A stretch of 64,000 nt of DNA from an uncultured Lachnospiraceae bacterium (GCA_910586315.1 CAJUIP010000004.1:66902-130901), one strand, 5' to 3'. Positions 53,872-61,686 are shown, counted from the first letter of the stretch. Numbers and translations are program-made. The notes: generated from the letters alone by a model not told the origin.

Positions 53872-54738
53872 ATGGATACAAGAAAAGAAGTTCTTGAGTC
53901 TTTGAAAAAAGAGTTTGAGTTGGATAAAGATGTTAGTTTTGGTTCCTATGTGACTTATGTGACTTCTATTGATGATTTGGCCTATATGCCAGACGAGGAG
54001 GTTAAATGGCTTATAGACGAAAATGTTAGTCTGTTTATGGGAAGGCAATATGGCAAGATTGTGCCAGGAAGTTGTAATTGGGAACTCTATACGGATCGAT
54101 TTCATCAGCTTACAAGGGAAAAAGAGCAGATAGCTTACGAGCGTTATAAGACTATTGTAAAGGATAAGATATTCTTTCAACTTGAGGAGATGTTATACTT
54201 CCATGACTTTTTGGAGCGATTTACAGATGGGTATCACAATCATCAATATTTAAAATATGAGCAGGGTATTATGGCAATTAATCATAACTCTGATTTTTAC
54301 GACGTCATACCATACCGCTATGTCCCCATGTATGTGTGTGCGAGAAAGGGTAATGATTATACCTTTATAGAAACAAATTCTTTAAAGATACCAGATGCAT
54401 ATGAGTTGTTCACTTTTGTTTCAAGTGGCTATTGTCTACATTATTGTTTTACGAATGGTATGAGACAAGAGTCAGTTGATGTAGAGGCAGACGAGTGGTT
54501 TGCACTTGTATTTAATACGGAAGGAAATTGCCGAGCCACATCCTACTATAAATGGGTGCATTTTGGGATGGCAGTTAGGCCAGATAAAAAAGAGGTTGAG
54601 TTTTACGATGCAAACCAGGCAATCAGAATATTCCATGAGTTGTTTGGCAAGTGTAAAAAATTTTTCGACCATGCATTTGGCGAGTATGACGGAGAGGCGA
54701 AAATGAAATCGGCAGACAGAGATCGGAGGTTCAAGTGA
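53872..54738 (+). CDS. Hypothetical protein
   Basis: 288 residues from ATG 53872 (TTAGGAGGTGGCT upstream; frame open from 53866). Soluble and rich in Tyr, Phe and Asp. No family recognised. The start is 10 bases after the recombinase stop and the end overlaps the next start by four bases (GTGA), so it is in the recombinase operon. Codon content is more AT-rich than in the chromosome. Confidence 0.7.
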   Translation: MDTRKEVLESLKKEFELDKDVSFGSYVTYVTSIDDLAYMPDEEVKWLIDENVSLFMGRQYGKIVPGSCNWELYTDRFHQLTREKEQIAYERYKTIVKDKIFFQLEEMLYFHDFLERFTDGYHNHQYLKYEQGIMAINHNSDFYDVIPYRYVPMYVCARKGNDYTFIETNSLKIPDAYELFTFVSSGYCLHYCFTNGMRQESVDVEADEWFALVFNTEGNCRATSYYKWVHFGMAVRPDKKEVEFYDANQAIRIFHELFGKCKKFFDHAFGEYDGEAKMKSADRDRRFK

Positions 54739-55925
54739 TTAGATTGAAGTTGTTTTATACTGAAAAAGATTATATGAATTCTGTTTTATGTGAAGCTCCT
54801 ATTCACAGATATAGCGACAAGGACTTTTATCGTTTAGTCCAAGGCTACGCAGGAGAGAAGAAGACAGGCCCACCATTCAGAGATGCTGATTCGGTAAAGT
54901 TCATTCGTGAAATTGACAAGGCTGAATTTGTTAAAGATGACTGGTACAGTGTTGTTACTCCATTTGGAAGAACTAATATGACTGCTTTATGTGGCGGGAC
55001 TCAGTATGCTCTTACAGTTATTGCAAATAGCCGTCGAGGTATCTACACGCAGTTTAAGGGGTATGGGGACGACATTTGGAGCAGATTGGCAAGTTTGTCT
55101 ATGGATGTCTTGATTTATTGTTATGTAAATATTTATAGTGAAGATTGGCATTATCTTCCTTTTGAAGATGAGACTAGAAAAAGAGTTGTAATTGAGAATT
55201 ACAGGTATAAGGATGAGGAAGTTGAGGCTTATCTTGGAAATGGGTTTTCTGAGTCAGTTATTGATGGAAAACTGTATGTGAGTGGACTTTTTGAGGAGTT
55301 TCGGCTTGACTGGAGTAAGAACCTGGGGATTTTCATTCAAGGTGCAGAATACCTGCTTGAAAGAGATGGTCAGTTGTACAAGCACCTGCCGACTATCACT
55401 AATATTGAGGAGTTTGCCAAGACAATGGATGAGCGTCAAGCAGGTATGTTTAACGAATATCTAGGCGAGCCAGGTATATGGGAACCTGATTTAGACGGGT
55501 TTATGAGAGAGAAGGCATTCCTTGAGAGCCTGTCTGTCCATAACTATATGCTCAAAGTTCCTAAAGAGCCTATTGTTAAATATCCTATATATTTTATAAT
55601 AAGGAGGCGAAAGGGAACTTGCGAGTGTACAATTTCAAAGAAGACCAGTTGTAAAAATCCATCATTTTCCTCGTTGCTTTTGGAAGACTTTGTGCGTTTG
55701 TCTGATTGTGAAAAAGCGGAATTTGAAAAACTGGCGATTGTTTTTGATATAGAATTGTTTGGAGATGCCAACAAGGTCTTTGAGTTGGCAATATTGGCGT
55801 TTAAATTATACGATAATATCGTGGAGATCTATGATGGTATTCATGTTGCAAAGGAATTTGTTGATTTTGTGAAACCATCTTACGAGGCGAATTCATTAAC
55901 TGCTGTTAAAGGAGTATACGATTGA
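54735..55925 (+). CDS. Hypothetical protein
   Basis: 396 residues from GTG 54735, overlapping the previous stop by four bases (GATCGGAGGTTCA upstream). Soluble, Tyr- and acidic-rich like its neighbour. A short central Cys-containing stretch (GTCECTISKKTSCKN) is the only unusual feature. No family recognised. Its stop overlaps the next start (TTGA). Confidence 0.7.
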   Translation: MIRLKLFYTEKDYMNSVLCEAPIHRYSDKDFYRLVQGYAGEKKTGPPFRDADSVKFIREIDKAEFVKDDWYSVVTPFGRTNMTALCGGTQYALTVIANSRRGIYTQFKGYGDDIWSRLASLSMDVLIYCYVNIYSEDWHYLPFEDETRKRVVIENYRYKDEEVEAYLGNGFSESVIDGKLYVSGLFEEFRLDWSKNLGIFIQGAEYLLERDGQLYKHLPTITNIEEFAKTMDERQAGMFNEYLGEPGIWEPDLDGFMREKAFLESLSVHNYMLKVPKEPIVKYPIYFIIRRRKGTCECTISKKTSCKNPSFSSLLLEDFVRLSDCEKAEFEKLAIVFDIELFGDANKVFELAILAFKLYDNIVEIYDGIHVAKEFVDFVKPSYEANSLTAVKGVYD

Positions 55926-56152
55926 GAAGACCAGAGCGTATTGAACCAATACTAAAGAAAATAAAGGAGGCTTGGGAACTTTATCCAGACATGCGCCTGG
56001 GTCAGTTGCTGGCCACCTGCACAAAGTCAGCCAACCTCTCAGGTGTTGAGGACGACGAGTTGCTGAAAGGATTACAAGAGTATATTGATAGTATGAAGAA
56101 GGCACTTGGTACATACTCAGGGGTACTGGGGAAGAACCAGGTTATTATATAA
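55922..56152 (+). CDS. Small protein of the 'RxPERIxxIL ... RLGQLL' type
   Basis: 76 residues from TTG 55922, overlapping the preceding stop. The beginning RRPERIEPILKKIKEAWELY, then PDMRLGQLL, is a pattern that I know from many short Firmicute and phage proteins of unknown function. The motif near 56119 encodes its SGVLG. Confidence 0.7.
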   Translation: MRRPERIEPILKKIKEAWELYPDMRLGQLLATCTKSANLSGVEDDELLKGLQEYIDSMKKALGTYSGVLGKNQVII

Positions 56153-56488
56153 GTGAATAAGTGTCCAGACGGAACTTATCATTTAACTGGCGATCCGGCT
56201 CATTCTGAGCCAGAGATAGGTAAGGACATCAGCAGTATGTTCAACAAGAACGGCGGTAATTATATGGAGCGGGTGTCTTTGGTAGCTAGGCAGGATAATT
56301 TTAAACTGGATTATGTAAGCTCAGCCAGGGGTATCGTTGATCGCACTGTTTTGGGTTTTAAGGTTATGGAGGATTATATGGAGATATTTGATACATATGA
56401 AGCCATTCAAGTTTTTGGTGCAGCGTTAAAAGAGGCTCAAGATTCAGGTAAGTGTACCGGGTATACGTGGATAAGACGTGTAATGTAA
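56153..56488 (+). CDS. Hypothetical protein
   Basis: 111 residues from GTG 56153, directly after the previous stop codon. Soluble, no family recognised. Last gene of the recombinase operon; a long hairpin (GCATCTTGGCT / AGCCGAGATGC, 56501-56541) follows. Confidence 0.6.
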   Translation: MNKCPDGTYHLTGDPAHSEPEIGKDISSMFNKNGGNYMERVSLVARQDNFKLDYVSSARGIVDRTVLGFKVMEDYMEIFDTYEAIQVFGAALKEAQDSGKCTGYTWIRRVM

Positions 56489-56690
56489 ATTTGAGATAAT
56501 GCATCTTGGCTGGCTGTAAGCAGATATTTTAGCCGAGATGCTATGGTAAATCAAAAGCCAATTTGTTTCAGCCTGATTCCAAGGGGGTATGCTATGTAAG
56601 GCAGCTTTTAAAAAGGCAAAATAAATATGTTTTAGCCATGTTCCAGGGGTATCCCTTAAAACAAGGTATTTTCTCTAAAAGATGTTATGA

Positions 56691-56746
56691 GGCATCTGTG
56701 CTGAGTATTTGTTTCCTGAATATCTTAGTGCAGATGCCTATTTATT
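56691..56746 (+). terminator. Terminator before right-end excisionase gene
   Basis: GGCATCTGTGCT pairs with AGTGCAGATGCC, followed by TATTTATT. Because it occupies this site, the short ORF at 56563-56760 is probably not a gene. Confidence 0.6.
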
Positions 56747-56825
56747 GCTGGAGATTGTGAGCCTCAAAGGTAATAGACTATATTGAGTATGACTGGTATC
56801 AAATTTCATTGAAAGGAGTTTTATT

Positions 56826-57047
56826 ATGAGGACAGAGATTCGATTTTCCGGTGAAGGGATACCAGTTACCGAGGCAGCCAGGATTATGAAGAAAGACCAG
56901 CAATTTGTGAGGCAGGCTATGATTAAGGGAATTTTACCGATTGGTGTTGCATTTATGAAAGAGGGCAGCAAACAGTATGATTACTACATCAGTCCTAAGC
57001 TGTTTTACGAGTTTACAGGTTATGTCTATAACGAGATTTTGGAGTAA
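56826..57047 (+). CDS. Excisionase-like DNA-binding protein at right end
   Basis: 73 residues; GAAAGGAGTTTTATT precedes the ATG. VTEAARIMKKDQQFVRQAMI, then KGILPIGVAF and SKQYDYYISPKLFYEFTG, is a winged helix like excisionases of Tn916-type and clostridial integrative elements. It is the last gene before the right-hand arm repeats, though far from the integrase in the integrated state. In the excised circle the two would be adjacent, the classic Xis-Int layout. Confidence 0.7.
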   Translation: MRTEIRFSGEGIPVTEAARIMKKDQQFVRQAMIKGILPIGVAFMKEGSKQYDYYISPKLFYEFTGYVYNEILE

Positions 57048-57255
57048 GCGTTTAGGGGGGGTGAGGAGGTGGGAAAACCCTTTAGGTGGATTCTATGGCA
57101 ATAATATACGACCTCGGTTATGAGTATGATATTAGTAGGGGAAAGAACTTGCATCTTTGGTGGTTAGGAGTTAACATGCACAGCAACAAAGTGCAGAAGC
57201 ACTTTTGCTTTGGTTCGGTCTGGTATCGTAACAGCTTGCCTGCGAAGGTAAACGC

Positions 57256-57350
57256 AAGACTTTGGTAAGACGACTACCCTCCCCAAATGCAAAAAAACCG
57301 GCACTTGCGGATTCGATCGAGCAGGCTGCGGATGAAGGAAAGTTTTAAAG
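57256..57350 (+). other. Right-end arm repeats and GGGtGRT 3'-end remnant
   Basis: AAGACT (57256) and AAGACG (57267), 11 bases apart, mirror the left-end repeats. From about 57300 one frame reads ALADSIEQAADEGKF and stop, resembling the AVAVSVQEAAEAGKF end of the GGGtGRT protein (8 of the last 16 residues equal by eye). This marks where the original 3' end of the target gene lies. The nucleotide match to the left junction is only partial, so the crossover core is not identified. Confidence 0.55.
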
Positions 57351-57421
57351 ATCAGGAAATTCTGAAAGAAAAAGAAAGTTCTGAAGAAAAGAGAAGTTCT
57401 TAAGAAAAAGAAATCTTGGAA

Positions 57422-57449
57422 CAGGGGGCGTCTGTCATGGCGTCCCCTG
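57422..57449 (+). terminator. Hairpin after right junction
   Basis: CAGGGGGCGTC and GGCGTCCCCTG pair over 11 bp (two wobbles). Likely the original terminator of the GGGtGRT operon. The stretch 57450-57780 has no supported gene; it holds a TATGCTAAAAT box (about 57582) and a GC-rich, possibly structured leader. Confidence 0.5.
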
Positions 57450-57780
57450 AATATGTGTGTTGGAGCAGATAAGATCGAATAACAATGAGATATACTTTCA
57501 CGCAAGAAGCAATTTGGGGGTTCATAGGAAAGCCCTTCTCTCTGTCAGATTCTATACTTTTTTGTGGCAAAATCATTGATGGTATGCTAAAATCAAAGAC
57601 AGGTCAAAAAGCCTCAGCGCAGCCGAACTACGCAGCCGGAAATTTGTCTTGCCGATGAACGAATACCGGAGGGAATGCTATCTGCGCGCAGGGCCATGTC
57701 TGGGGCAGAATCGTGAGTAAATGAGGACAAATGGTATTTTTTCTCCATTATCTGTATATGATATAATGGAGGAATGCGGC

Positions 57781-58917
57781 ATGAATGAAAGGACAGAGTA
57801 CGTGAAAATTCGGTGGATTGAATTTGAAAATTTGAAAACAGGTCTTAAAATTGAAAGGATAAACTTTAATAAAGATATTACCTTGTTAGTTGGATTGTCT
57901 GGCGTGGGAAAAACGCAAGTTCTTAATGCGGTGGAATATTCGTTGAACCTTGCAGTGGATAAAGATGTGATTTTGCGTCCTTATCGTGTCGGGATGGGGA
58001 TTTTAATTGATAGTGATGAATATGAATGGTTTTACGAAATTAACGAGATAAGCAAAGATAAGTTAATTATCAATGAAGAGAGCAGATGCGAATTTACATT
58101 TGAAAAACTTTTGTGTAATGGAAAGATTATTTTTGAAAGAAAGAATGAGAAAGTACACGTAGTTGGATATGATAAAGTTCCGCAGCCTAAAAAAGATGAA
58201 AGTTTAATTTTGCAGTATTCAGAAGATGTAAATTTTGAAATTTTGCTTTCCGGGATTCGTAAATTATATTCTGTTGAAATCGAATTGGCAGTTAGAGGGG
58301 GAATTCGGAGTGAAAGCTTCAGCCGCTTAAAGTCAAAAGTGACAGATACAATTAAAAATGAAAAGAGCGTAGAGTTTAAAGCATTTAGTCATCTTCCGGT
58401 AGCGTTAAAATTGTATATTGCAAAACGATATTATCCCGAATTATATATTAAGATTTTCGAGGCTGTGAAGGAATTATTTATTGAAATTGAGGACATAGAC
58501 GTAGAGGAAGACAGCATAAGAGAAATGTATTTGGTATCTATTCAAGTATATGGTAAAAAATTATTGCAGCATGATATTTCAAATGGAATGTTAAAAACTA
58601 TATATTATATTGTAGAATTGTTTACAATGTCAAAAGATTCTCTGGTGCTAATTGATGAATTTGAAAATGGTTTGGGGGTGAATTGTATTGATTTACTTTC
58701 TGAATTGATGTTATCAGAACGAAATGATCTCCAATTTATTATAACCAGTCATCATCCTAAAATTATTAATGGTATTGATATGGAGAAATGGAGAATTATC
58801 GACAGAGATAACTGTATCGTAAAAAATAGTGGCAGTTTAGACTATGGAATAGGGAATAGTCAGCATGATGCCTATTTCAATTTGATAAACAGATGGGAAT
58901 TTGAGGGAAAGATATAA
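57781..58917 (+). CDS. AAA ATPase of the AAA15/AriA-like type (defence candidate)
   Basis: 378 residues from ATG 57781 (GGAGGAATGCGGC upstream; frame open from 57721). Walker A GLSGVGKTQ near residue 38-46, an ABC-signature-like HDISNGMLKT, Walker B LVLIDEFENGL near 303-313, and FIITSHHP with the switch histidine. This is the SMC/ABC-type ATPase found in OLD, PARIS (AriA), AbiL and similar phage-defence pairs. The stop overlaps the start of the next gene by one base (TAATG), so they form an operon. AT-rich compared with the flanking chromosome, so probably acquired by transfer. Confidence 0.75.
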   Translation: MNERTEYVKIRWIEFENLKTGLKIERINFNKDITLLVGLSGVGKTQVLNAVEYSLNLAVDKDVILRPYRVGMGILIDSDEYEWFYEINEISKDKLIINEESRCEFTFEKLLCNGKIIFERKNEKVHVVGYDKVPQPKKDESLILQYSEDVNFEILLSGIRKLYSVEIELAVRGGIRSESFSRLKSKVTDTIKNEKSVEFKAFSHLPVALKLYIAKRYYPELYIKIFEAVKELFIEIEDIDVEEDSIREMYLVSIQVYGKKLLQHDISNGMLKTIYYIVELFTMSKDSLVLIDEFENGLGVNCIDLLSELMLSERNDLQFIITSHHPKIINGIDMEKWRIIDRDNCIVKNSGSLDYGIGNSQHDAYFNLINRWEFEGKI

Positions 58918-59606
58918 TGAATTTCTACTTTTTATTGGAAGATGAAAAGTCTTTTCTAAAAGTACTGCCTTCATGGCTTGAATATATGAACTTTAAATGT
59001 AAACGCGTTGCGGATATACAAGAGGTACAAGAAAATAATTATGTTCTGCAGAGCGGACAGGGGGTTACCCAGTTAGTTACGAAAGCCCTCTTTGACACAA
59101 TAGATACCATTTTATTGAATCCAGGCAAAATTGATAAATTAGTAATAATTTTAGATGCAGAGGAGTTGGAGGCTGAAGACAGAAAACAGCTGGTAAATGA
59201 GCAGATTAATAATCATTACGAGGCTGAAAAAATAAATTTTGATATAATGATATTCGTCTGCAACCGTTGTTTTGAAACATGGTTATTGGGGCGCCGGGGA
59301 TTATATCCAATAGAAGCGGTTGATAAAACATCCGATTTTTATCAATATTATAAGCATTATAATATCGAAACAAGTGATCCAGAAGGTATGATACCACCAG
59401 AGGACAACGAGGAGACGATTGCAAAATATCATTTTCATTACCTTCATGAATTGTTGCGATATAAGAGAATCAGATATTCTAAAAATAACCCCAAAAATGT
59501 AGCGACGGAAGATTATTTTAAGGGAATCGCCGGAAGAATCGCGGTAACAGAACATTTAAAATCATTTAAAGTATTTTACGATTTTGTTTCTTGCGTAAGA
59601 GGGTAA
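58917..59606 (+). CDS. TOPRIM-like partner of the AAA ATPase (defence candidate)
   Basis: 229 residues. The first strand ends in LLEDEKSFL (conserved acidic residue), followed by LVIILDAEELEAED and a downstream CNRCFETWLLG. The order resembles TOPRIM-fold nucleases of the RloB, DUF4435/AriB or DUF4276 groups that pair with AAA15 ATPases. The usual DxD reads DAE here. In such pairs the ATPase senses infection and the TOPRIM protein cuts nucleic acid. Family assignment is inference from the operon and these motifs. Hydrolase activity not certain. Confidence 0.6.
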   Translation: MNFYFLLEDEKSFLKVLPSWLEYMNFKCKRVADIQEVQENNYVLQSGQGVTQLVTKALFDTIDTILLNPGKIDKLVIILDAEELEAEDRKQLVNEQINNHYEAEKINFDIMIFVCNRCFETWLLGRRGLYPIEAVDKTSDFYQYYKHYNIETSDPEGMIPPEDNEETIAKYHFHYLHELLRYKRIRYSKNNPKNVATEDYFKGIAGRIAVTEHLKSFKVFYDFVSCVRG

Positions 59607-59767
59607 GATTTTACATATTTTTTTCGTCCCAGATTTTCATAAGGCAGATGCAAAACTGAACTATTACTATTTTTTTTGCAAAATGAGAAATTTTACACTT
59701 CCTTTTTTCAGCGAGGTGTGATACAATAGCACATAAACAAAAAGGTTTCTGCAAACGAAGCAGAGAA

Positions 59768-59938
59768 TTGATAGGATAGAGGCGCGGAATTCAAGAGTAC
59801 TGCAGCCCATAGGCTGGACCGCCGGGATGCAGGAAAGGGGAGACCGCCGAAGGATTTTTGTCCGGTCCGGGACAGGGATTCTGGGACAGCGCAGAATATG
59901 CGCTGTACTGTCACGAAACGTGGAGCGCTATCTTGTGT
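59768..59938 (+). promoter_or_regulatory. Lysine riboswitch (L box)
   Basis: The 5' part GATAGAGGCGCGG with AGAGTACT, the AGGAAAGGGGAGACCGCCGAAG core, and the 3' CTGTACTGTCACGAAACGTGGAGCGCTATC match the lysine riboswitch consensus, with the outer stem GATAG...CTATC. A -10 box TACAAT at 59723 lies upstream. A terminator follows at 59971. Lysine binding should favour termination, so the downstream transporter is made when lysine is scarce. Confidence 0.85.
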
Positions 59939-59970
59939 TGTTGGCTTACTTGCCGTGTTTTTTTGAATTT

Positions 59971-60020
59971 ACACCACAAACGCGTTTTCCGTCAGGGACT
60001 GTCGTTTGTGGTGTTTTTGT
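59971..60020 (+). terminator. Riboswitch-controlled terminator
   Basis: ACACCACAAACG and CGTTTGTGGTGT form a 12-bp stem followed by TTTTTG, 44 bases before the transporter start codon. It is the expression platform of the lysine riboswitch. Confidence 0.85.
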
Positions 60021-60063
60021 TTGAAAAACAGAAATTGAAAAAACGGAAAGGAAGTAGGAGAAC

Positions 60064-61686
60064 ATGTGCAACAGAAAACGAAAGGGGCTTCTTCTTATAA
60101 GCCTGGCACTAATGTTTGTGATGGCGTTTGCCATGACAGCATTTGGGGCAGAGGAAGAAGCAGAGTATGTGCCGGCGGTGTATTCCACCTTCTGGGCCCT
60201 GGTGCCTCCGATTGTGGCCATTGGACTGGCGTTACTCACCAAGGAGGTATACAGCTCCCTGTTTGTGGGAATTTTAATGGGAGGAATTCTGTATTCCGGC
60301 CTGAATTTTGAGATGACCATTGTCCACATTTTTGAGGATGGTATCATAGGAGTCCTGTCCGACAGCTACAATGTGGGGATACTGGTGTTTTTGGTGATCC
60401 TGGGAGCCATGGTGAGCCTGATGAATAAGGCAGGCGGTTCGGCGGCCTTCGGTCAGTTTGCCGCCGGCAAAATTCACAGCCGTGTCGGAGCGCAGCTTGC
60501 GACGGTGCTCTTGGGAGTTCTTATTTTCATTGACGATTATTTCAACTGCCTGACCGTGGGAAGCGTCATGCGTCCGGTAACGGATAAGTTCAACGTATCC
60601 CGTGCGAAGCTGGCCTACCTGATTGATGCAACGGCGGCTCCTGTCTGCATCATCGCTCCGATTTCCTCCTGGGCGGCTGCCGTAACCGGGTTTGTGGAGG
60701 GAGAAGACGGATTCTCTATTTTTATTCGCGCGATTCCGTATAACTTCTATGCCCTTTTAACCATTGTGATGATGGTTGGCATGGTGGTCATGAGGGTGGA
60801 ATTTGGCTCCATGAAGACTCATGAGAAAAACGCGGTGAAGGGCGATCTCTATACCACGCCGGGCCGCCCCTATGATTATGCCAAAGACGAGCATGTGGCG
60901 GTCCGCGGTAAGGTGATGGATCTTTTAATCCCCATTGTTTCCCTGATTATCTGCTGCGTGATTGGCATGTTGTATACAGGCGGATTCTTTTCAGGAACTG
61001 ATTTCGTGACGGCATTTTCTGAGAGCGATGCCTCCTTAGGACTGACTCTGGGAAGCTTTTTCGGGCTGATCATTACCATCGGCCTCTACCAGATCCGCAG
61101 GGTATTAAGCTTCAGCGACTGTATGGCGTGTATTCCGGAGGGTTTTAAGGCCATGGTTCCGGCTATCCTGATTCTTACTTTTGCATGGACCTTAAAGGCC
61201 ATGACCGACAGCCTGGGGGCCGATGTGTATGTGGCGTCCCTGGTGGCTTCCAGTGCAAAAGGATTTTTAAATTTCCTTCCAGCTATTATCTTTGTGGTGG
61301 GCTGTCTTTTGGCCTTCGCCACCGGGACCTCCTGGGGAACCTTTGGTATCTTAATTCCCATCGTTGTGGCTGTATTTGAAAACAGCAACCCGCAGCTCAT
61401 GATTATTTCTATCTCTGCCTGCATGGCAGGCGCTGTGTGCGGAGACCATTGCTCCCCTATTTCCGACACGACAATCATGGCGTCGGCAGGCGCTCAGTGC
61501 GAGCATGTGAATCATGTAATGACCCAGCTTCCCTATGCGGCGACTGCGGCATTGATTTCCTTTGTCACTTACATTGTGGCCGGCTTTGTGCAGACGGCAT
61601 GGATTTCTCTTGCTGTTGGAATTATTCTGATGATCGGGGCGCTGATGGTAATCAGACTGCTGGGAAATACGGTAACAGAATCGTAA
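60064..61686 (+). CDS. lysW: NhaC-family transporter, likely lysine transporter
   Basis: 540 residues with GGAAAGGAAGTAGGAGAAC before the ATG. Polytopic (about 12 helices). NhaC/ArsB-like motifs are visible: IFIDDYFNCLTVG near residue 157-170, LIDATAAPVCIIAPISSWAA, ATGTSWGTFGILIPI, and CGDHCSPISDTTIMAS. The family is annotated as Na+/H+ antiporter, but members behind a lysine riboswitch have been proposed as lysine importers (LysW). The L box directly upstream supports that role. Terminator shared with the convergent ABC transporter. Confidence 0.85.
   Translation: MCNRKRKGLLLISLALMFVMAFAMTAFGAEEEAEYVPAVYSTFWALVPPIVAIGLALLTKEVYSSLFVGILMGGILYSGLNFEMTIVHIFEDGIIGVLSDSYNVGILVFLVILGAMVSLMNKAGGSAAFGQFAAGKIHSRVGAQLATVLLGVLIFIDDYFNCLTVGSVMRPVTDKFNVSRAKLAYLIDATAAPVCIIAPISSWAAAVTGFVEGEDGFSIFIRAIPYNFYALLTIVMMVGMVVMRVEFGSMKTHEKNAVKGDLYTTPGRPYDYAKDEHVAVRGKVMDLLIPIVSLIICCVIGMLYTGGFFSGTDFVTAFSESDASLGLTLGSFFGLIITIGLYQIRRVLSFSDCMACIPEGFKAMVPAILILTFAWTLKAMTDSLGADVYVASLVASSAKGFLNFLPAIIFVVGCLLAFATGTSWGTFGILIPIVVAVFENSNPQLMIISISACMAGAVCGDHCSPISDTTIMASAGAQCEHVNHVMTQLPYAATAALISFVTYIVAGFVQTAWISLAVGIILMIGALMVIRLLGNTVTES

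Larger units (their letters stand above)
6118..56653 (+). repeat. Dispersed strand-oriented motif family CAGGGGTAY
   Basis: Core GGGGTAY, often extended to YCAGGGGTAYY. My manual count on the + strand is about 135 GGGGTA, of which about 60 are CAGGGGTA, and most are followed by T or C. The reverse complement TACCCC occurs about five times (31598, 33727, 41965, 42530, 51497) and TACCCCTG not at all. Examples: 6118, 7072, 9208, 12273, 15162, 18421, 22852, 26260, 31182, 36028, 40067, 43022, 43048, 46842, 47241, 49566, 53579, 56328, 56645. Present in genes (encoding SGVS, QGY, RGI, RGT) and between genes. None found in 1-5573 or 57321-64000. Confidence 0.85.
5574..57320 (+). mobile_element. About 52-kb integrated genetic element with oriented CAGGGGTAY motif
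   Basis: Bounded on the left by the GGGtGRT stop codon and four AAGACmCA repeats, then a tyrosine integrase. On the right it ends with an excisionase-like gene, two AAGAC repeats and a GGGtGRT 3'-end remnant. Nearly all genes run rightward. The core motif GGGGTA is dense from 6.1 to 56.7 kb and absent outside. Gene families such as DUF4314, DUF3846, amidoligase and DUF262 are common in clostridial integrative elements. No relaxase, coupling protein, VirB4, phage structural or replication gene was recognised. Exact end points are not proven because I found no perfect direct repeat at the two junctions. Confidence 0.85.

Noticed and set aside
54735..55925. Possible toxin with Cys-containing motif
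   Set aside because: Only a short Cys-containing stretch is visible; no toxin family or immunity gene could be recognised.
6118..56653. Dispersed GGGGTAY copies as a CRISPR array, transposon ends or DNA-uptake sequences
   Set aside because: Spacing is irregular with no spacer units; copies lie inside conserved codons; uptake sequences occur on both strands, whereas this motif is almost all on one.
6118..56653. Motif as host Chi or KOPS sequence
   Set aside because: I found no copy of GGGGTA in about 12 kb of flanking chromosome, so it is not a host-wide signal, as far as this window can show.
56563..56760. 65-codon open frame on the plus strand
   Set aside because: Its 3' third is occupied by a 12-bp terminator stem, there is no ribosome binding site, and the product looks random.
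57580..57720. GC-rich leader before the AAA ATPase gene as a riboswitch
   Set aside because: I compared it with cyclic-di-GMP, cobalamin and glycine patterns from memory and found no convincing match.
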